Shown: piece after piece, positions 60,083-64,000 of the stretch
How the letters are laid out: every line of letters starts with the position of its first letter
Numbering within the stretch: the stretch's first letter is position 1
Source of the DNA: Candidatus Omnitrophota bacterium
GTDB lineage: Bacteria; Omnitrophota; Gorgyraeia; Zapsychrales; Zapsychraceae
Reading direction: 5' to 3'
Assembly (NCBI GenBank): GCA_020632495.1
Contig: JACKFL010000005.1
Span: forward strand, 1,944,961-2,008,960
DNA length: 64,000 nt
Notes under the pieces: model-generated
The model's database searches: none
Seen by the model: only the letters and a program-made list of their open reading frames with translations
What the model was told of the DNA's origin: nothing
Program-made: the position numbers and the translations under genes

Positions 60083-61669
60083 ATGCGAAATTTATTTTTA
60101 GTCAATCTCCAGATCCCCTCAATACTATTTATACTATTGTTTTGCGGATCCGACGCCCTCGCCAGCAATCTCTCCGTGTCCAATGTCGCCATTGCCTCCC
60201 GCAATCCGTCAACCAAGAAGCTGACCGCCACGTTCGATCTTACCTGGGAGAACGCCTGGAAAACCAAAATCAACCACGATGCGGTATGGGTCACGCTCCG
60301 TCTGCATAAGGCAGGAGCCAATCCCGTGGCCAAGAAATTGTGCCCGTTGTCGGCCTCGGGGATTAACCCCTCAGGAACGGGTACCGGCACATCCCCCAAT
60401 ATCGAAATTTATGTTCCTACGGACAAAGCCGGGGCGTTTATCCGTTTATCGGACTACGGCATTCAGCCGAATGTCGTCTCACAAGGCATTCAGATCGAGA
60501 TCGATTACGAAGCCTGCGGATTCGCGGCGGATGATTCAGTCTACCTAAGTGTCTTCGGGCTGGAGATGGTCTACATCCCGAAGGGCGCATTTTACGCCGG
60601 CGACTACGGGACGAGTACGGCGGTCCTGACCGAAGGCAGCGCGGATGCCGATCCGTGGCATCTTATGTCGGCCGGGCCATTGTCCGTTTCCAACCCGACC
60701 ATGGACGGCTATCGGTATTCCGCGGTCGGGCACGCCGGTGAAGATGCCTCCGGCAGCGCATTCTCGGTGTCGGCCGCATTTCCCAATGGTTACAAGGCCT
60801 TTTACGTGATGAAGTATGAGCTGACCGAGGGGCAATGGATTGAATTTCTGAATTCACTCCCGTCCGCCGCGGCGCGCGCGCATCATGATGTGACCGATAA
60901 TAATCACAAAAACAGCGACGCGGTGCGTGCCAGAAACACTGTCAGTTGTTCCGGCTCTCCGGTAACCTGCTCGACACAAAGGCCCTACCGGGCGGCAGGT
61001 TATTTGACGTGGATGGATCTGGCGGCTTTTCTTGACTGGGCGGCCCTGCGTCCGATGACCGAACTGGAATTTGAAAAGGCCTCCCGCGGACCGGTCGTCC
61101 CGGAAGAGGGAGAATTTCCCTGGGGAGACCAAACGATTACCGCCGCAAACACTGTGACAACGGGCGACGAAGGCGGGTCCGAACGCGTTCTGACAGCGGG
61201 TGCTAACGCCCACTTCGGCAGCGCCGTGATCAGCGGCGGTGATGCCGTGTACGGGGCTGAATATGCCTACGGCCCCTTACGCCAGGGGATTTTCGCAGGT
61301 TCCGAGTCCAACCGGGTCAGCTCAGGCGCCTCCTATTACGGTGTCATGGAGCTATCCGGAAATGTATGGGAGCGGACCGTGACCATCGGTAACGCCAGCG
61401 GTCGTAACTTTGCCGGTTCTCACGGTGACGGAGTACTTTCCACCGCAAGCGGTTTCGAGGGATACGCCAATCAGTCCGATTGGCCGGGAATTAATCCCAC
61501 GCCGGCCCGTGGAGTGGACGGCGCTGACGGATCCGGGTACCGGGGCGGAAGTTTTGCCGCGTCCCAAGGGACACTGCGCGTTTCCGACCGTTCCAGGGCC
61601 GCGGAGACCAACCCCGCCGCATCTTCCGACAGCGGCGGCAGAGGAGTAAGGACTGATGATGCGAATTGA
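60083..61669 (+). CDS. Secreted SUMF1-fold protein 1 (FGE-like, cysteines absent)
   Basis: A 528-residue exported protein with signal peptide to about ALAS. It has an N-terminal beta domain (about residues 30-150, FDLTWENAWKTKINHDAVWVTLRL), then a formylglycine-generating-enzyme (SUMF1) fold: EMVYIPKGAFYAGD, YVMKYELTEGQWIEFLNSL, RPMTELEFEKASRG, SGASYYGVMELSGNVWERTV, YRGGSFAASQ. The two active-site Cys expected near RGGS in FGE are absent. It is therefore probably a structural, C-type-lectin-like binding protein. ATG 60083 begins the signal peptide. It overlaps its paralogue by 14 bases. Confidence 0.85.
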   Translation: MRNLFLVNLQIPSILFILLFCGSDALASNLSVSNVAIASRNPSTKKLTATFDLTWENAWKTKINHDAVWVTLRLHKAGANPVAKKLCPLSASGINPSGTGTGTSPNIEIYVPTDKAGAFIRLSDYGIQPNVVSQGIQIEIDYEACGFAADDSVYLSVFGLEMVYIPKGAFYAGDYGTSTAVLTEGSADADPWHLMSAGPLSVSNPTMDGYRYSAVGHAGEDASGSAFSVSAAFPNGYKAFYVMKYELTEGQWIEFLNSLPSAAARAHHDVTDNNHKNSDAVRARNTVSCSGSPVTCSTQRPYRAAGYLTWMDLAAFLDWAALRPMTELEFEKASRGPVVPEEGEFPWGDQTITAANTVTTGDEGGSERVLTAGANAHFGSAVISGGDAVYGAEYAYGPLRQGIFAGSESNRVSSGASYYGVMELSGNVWERTVTIGNASGRNFAGSHGDGVLSTASGFEGYANQSDWPGINPTPARGVDGADGSGYRGGSFAASQGTLRVSDRSRAAETNPAASSDSGGRGVRTDDAN

Positions 61670-63308
61670 TATGAGACCTGCCTTGCGATTCGTTCTGGGA
61701 ACAGTGACATCCTTAGCCCTGATTTTCCCGGGAACCGCGCTGGCCAATCACCTGCAGATCGACAATTATGAGGTGACGGCGATCGATGAGGCCAGCAACA
61801 TGATGACATTTACCGGAGATTTCATGTGGGAAAACAGCTGGCGGAATGTCAACAGCAACGACGCGGTCTGGGTCTTCGTCAAGTATTCCCTCGACGGCGG
61901 CGCGACCTGGAACCACGCCAGTATGACATCCAGCGGACTCAATCCCATCGGCTTTGCCGCTCCGGCGGGCTTCCAGATCGTGGTTCCTAATGACGAACGT
62001 GGATTTTTTCTGGAGCCGACGAGCTTCAGCAGCGGCGATGTGAATGTCCAGGGTGTCAGATTTTCCTGGGATTATGCCCAGGACGGTCTTAGTGATGAAC
62101 AGGCCATGGCAGCCAATACGATCACCAAGGTTTTCGGAATCGAAATGGTCAAGATTCCCGAAGGCGCCTTTTACGCGGGCGACGGAAACAGCTCCTCGGC
62201 GCATCACTTTAAGCAAGGATTGGGTGACAACGATCCGTGGTACATCGAAAGTTCCGGGGCGATCAATGTCGCCAACGCGGGCAGTGACGGCTACTATTAC
62301 CAAAGCGCCGGGGCCAGCGGAGAAAGTGCCACCGGATCCTCATTCTTGATACCCACGTCGTTTCCCAAAGGATACAGCGCTTTTTATGTAATGAAGTATG
62401 AATTGACCGAGGGACAGTGGGTCAGCTTTTTTAATACCTTAAGTTATGCGCAAAAGATGAACCGCGATATTACGGCCGCCAGCCGCGGCGGTAAGAATAC
62501 CGATACGATCGTTAACCGCAACACGGTGAGCTGGGATGCCGGCAATCCTCGCTCACAGGCCGGGACATCGCGGCCCGACCGTCCGGTGACGTACATCTCG
62601 TGGCCGGATTTGTTGGCCTACGCCGACTGGGCGGGATTGCGGCCCGTTACCGAACTGGAGTACGAAAAAGCGGCGCGCGGAGTTGATGTTTTGCCTGTGG
62701 CTGACGAATATGCCTGGGGAAAAACGACGTATAACGACGCTCAGGCCGGTGAAATCTATCCGAACGCTGACGAGACCGGCCAGGAGCAGATTTTCGACGG
62801 CGCGGCCAATCTTAACCGTAACGCGCTGAGCTGGTCATCGGGAGACGGACGTCCCGGCGGCCCGGCCGACGGACAGAAGGGGCCGTTGCGCGTCGGTATT
62901 TTTGCCGAAGACTCCACCAACCGGGTGACGAGCGGCTCCGGTTTTTACGGCACCATGGAGTTGTCCGGTAATCTGGCCGAAATGGTGGTGTCGGTCGGTC
63001 GTACGGAAGGGCGCAATTTCTTGGGTTCGCACGGCGACGGTATACTCTCCAGCGCCACCGGATATGCCGGCAACGCGACCAACATTGACTGGCCGGGAAT
63101 TGATCCGGTCGATCCGAACCGCGGCGTGACGTCCACGGTCGGTTCGGGAACCCGCGGCGGGGATTTTCAATCCGCGGATGTCAGACTGTTCCAGATTTCC
63201 ACCCGGACCAACGCTACGCGCGACCCGGATAGTCAAGGGTACTACCAGCGTTTCGATCCGGCATTCGGGGTATTCCAGGGGGGCCGTTTGGCTCGCACGG
63301 CCCCTTAG
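61656..63308 (+). CDS. Secreted SUMF1-fold protein 2, tandem paralogue
   Basis: A 550-residue exported protein (signal peptide to about TALAN) with the same layout as the preceding gene. The N-terminal domain contains FMWENSWRNVNSNDAVWVFVKYSLDGG, and the SUMF1 fold contains EMVKIPEGAFYAGDG, YVMKYELTEGQWVSF, RPVTELEYEKAARG and SGFYGTMELSGNLAEMV. FGE cysteines are again absent, and the C-terminus (TRGGDFQSADVRLFQISTRTN) is more diverged. The ATG at 61656 has GAGG/AAGGA ribosome-binding sequence; ATG 61671 is also possible. The pair arose by tandem duplication. Confidence 0.85.
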   Translation: MMRIDMRPALRFVLGTVTSLALIFPGTALANHLQIDNYEVTAIDEASNMMTFTGDFMWENSWRNVNSNDAVWVFVKYSLDGGATWNHASMTSSGLNPIGFAAPAGFQIVVPNDERGFFLEPTSFSSGDVNVQGVRFSWDYAQDGLSDEQAMAANTITKVFGIEMVKIPEGAFYAGDGNSSSAHHFKQGLGDNDPWYIESSGAINVANAGSDGYYYQSAGASGESATGSSFLIPTSFPKGYSAFYVMKYELTEGQWVSFFNTLSYAQKMNRDITAASRGGKNTDTIVNRNTVSWDAGNPRSQAGTSRPDRPVTYISWPDLLAYADWAGLRPVTELEYEKAARGVDVLPVADEYAWGKTTYNDAQAGEIYPNADETGQEQIFDGAANLNRNALSWSSGDGRPGGPADGQKGPLRVGIFAEDSTNRVTSGSGFYGTMELSGNLAEMVVSVGRTEGRNFLGSHGDGILSSATGYAGNATNIDWPGIDPVDPNRGVTSTVGSGTRGGDFQSADVRLFQISTRTNATRDPDSQGYYQRFDPAFGVFQGGRLARTAP

Positions 63309-63317
63309 GGCTTCGAC

Positions 63318-63343
63318 ATTGCTCGGTACTCATGGTGAGCAAT
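63318..63343 (+). other. Inverted repeat after the SUMF1 pair
   Basis: ATTGCTC (63318-63324) and GAGCAAT (63337-63343) form a 7-bp stem with a 12-base loop, 10 bases after the stop, followed by ATTTCAT. It is a weak terminator candidate. Confidence 0.35.
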
Positions 63344-63420
63344 ATTTCATCCTTCCGGTACGGGGAGCTGAAATAAGTCGAACCACTTGGTTCAGATAAC
63401 GGTTGGCACTTTCAGGTTTT

Positions 63421-64000
63421 ATGAGAAAATCCACAAAATCAGGCTGGTATCTCCATTTGCACAGGGCCGTGACGTGTGTCGTCGCGGTTCTGTTTATATT
63501 TGCGCAAATTCCGACGGTATCGTATGCGCAATTTACAGGTGGTCCCTTTAGCGGGGACGAAGAATCATCCCTTGGTGATGATATCTATACGGGCGGGCCC
63601 AATTCGGGCCTTTCGAGTGGCACTTCCCCCAGCGCCGAGTCTTTGTCACACGGCGCTCCCACCAAACTGGTCTTCACACAATACCCTTCCGCAACAAAGC
63701 ACAGCGTGGAATTTCGCCGCCAACCGATAATCGAAATCCGCGATGCCAATGACAACCTTGTCACAACCGACAACTCCACTCAAGTTACGTTGGATATCTT
63801 TAACAACCCCGGGGCCGGTGAGTTGCGTGGGACCACGACGCTTACCGCATCCGGTGGAAAGGTCGAGTTTACCGGCTTGTCCGTTACCACCGCGGGGGAG
63901 ATGTATTCACTCATTGCCACGGCTCCCGGCCTGACATCGGCCATCTCGGATCCCTTTGATATCTTTCCGGGTACCGGTGTCAGGCTGGCAGCCGTATGGG
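63421..64000 (+). CDS. Large secreted Ig-like repeat protein, 3' partial
   Basis: An ATG at 63421 opens a frame that stays open to the window end (193 codons). The first 37 residues are a signal peptide (MRKSTKSGWYLHLHRA...QIPTVSYAQ). A Gly/Ser-rich spacer follows, then a bacterial Ig-like module: KLVFTQYPSATKHS, PIIEIRDANDNLVTTDNSTQVTLDIF, LTASGGKVEFTGLSVTTAGEMYSLIATA. This strand pattern is typical of long adhesin or surface proteins with repeated modules. It follows the SUMF1 pair by about 110 bases and could be a surface partner. Repeat number and C-terminal anchor lie outside the window. Confidence 0.78.
   Translation, partial: MRKSTKSGWYLHLHRAVTCVVAVLFIFAQIPTVSYAQFTGGPFSGDEESSLGDDIYTGGPNSGLSSGTSPSAESLSHGAPTKLVFTQYPSATKHSVEFRRQPIIEIRDANDNLVTTDNSTQVTLDIFNNPGAGELRGTTTLTASGGKVEFTGLSVTTAGEMYSLIATAPGLTSAISDPFDIFPGTGVRLAAVW

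Noticed and set aside
1..64000. CRISPR arrays, IS elements, rRNA genes, prophage
   Set aside because: No regularly spaced repeats, transposase motifs, rRNA signatures or phage structural genes were seen on either strand.

Overview
The window comes from a bacterial chromosome of medium-high GC content and dense, mostly plus-strand gene order. It has almost no mobile DNA. The envelope is diderm: there are lipoproteins, a secretin, a YdbH/YnbE/YdbL-type lipid-transfer operon, and a meso-DAP-type MurE. The gene content (a dcw cluster without ftsZ or murB, secreted SUMF1-domain proteins, a TIGR04073-like small secreted protein, a GspC/GspD mini-operon) fits an uncultivated lineage near the PVC superphylum. 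Omnitrophota is my best guess, but I cannot prove it from the sequence alone.

Layout. (1) 1-1.9 kb: end of a fatty-acid or polyketide operon, with a ketosynthase-like protein that lacks both catalytic His residues, then FabG and FabZ. (2) 1.9-9.8 kb: housekeeping run of acylphosphatase, LigA, a lipoprotein, XerD, CCA-adding enzyme, RbfA, NrnA, TruB and RibF. Nearly every gene overlaps or touches the next. (3) 9.8-26.3 kb: the division and cell-wall (dcw) cluster mraZ-(small ORF)-rsmH-ftsL-ftsI-murE-murF-mraY-murD-ftsW-murG-(HEXXH peptidase)-murC-ddl-ftsQ-ftsA. It is preceded by a consensus promoter and three GTGGA MraZ-type boxes at exact 10-bp spacing. (4) 26.3-31.6 kb: a convergent two-TM gene, a CheY-like regulator, small membrane proteins, a class V aminotransferase homologue, a small secreted protein, a CNT nucleoside transporter and a DUF924 protein. 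(5) 31.7-35.0 kb: an envelope operon of a coiled-coil membrane protein, a short YdbH-like protein, YnbE and YdbL. (6) 35.0-46.6 kb: CBS protein, Pif1-like helicase, exported MsrB, LemA, DUF3137, macrodomain, XseA/XseB, an unusual Nramp-fold transporter, a PMT-type glycosyltransferase, a GT2-methyltransferase fusion and a TPR lipoprotein.

(7) 46.7 kb: tRNA-Arg(TCG). (8) 46.9-51.9 kb: the glycine cleavage operon gcvT-gcvH-gcvPA-gcvPB followed by a lipoate-protein ligase, so H protein and the enzyme that can lipoylate it are made together. (9) 52.0-56.6 kb: an EF-hand secreted protein behind a perfect consensus promoter, an S41 protease homologue with a substituted catalytic Lys, and a surface-glycosylation set (GT2, DUF2304, methyltransferase, GT2). 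(10) 56.6-57.15 kb: a hairpin-rich spacer. (11) 57.15-59.9 kb: GspC-like, secretin and TPR protein. (12) 60.1-64.0 kb: two tandem paralogous secreted SUMF1-fold proteins without the formylglycine-enzyme cysteines, and the start of a large secreted Ig-like protein that runs off the window end.

The points most worth following are the ketosynthase/CLF-like gene, the metallopeptidase embedded between murG and murC, the compact YdbH operon with its coiled-coil partner, the GT2-methyltransferase fusion, the DPGN-less Nramp homologue, the 44-residue internal duplication in XseA, and the secretin-SUMF1-Ig-like neighbourhood. I saw no CRISPR array, insertion sequence, rRNA or prophage.
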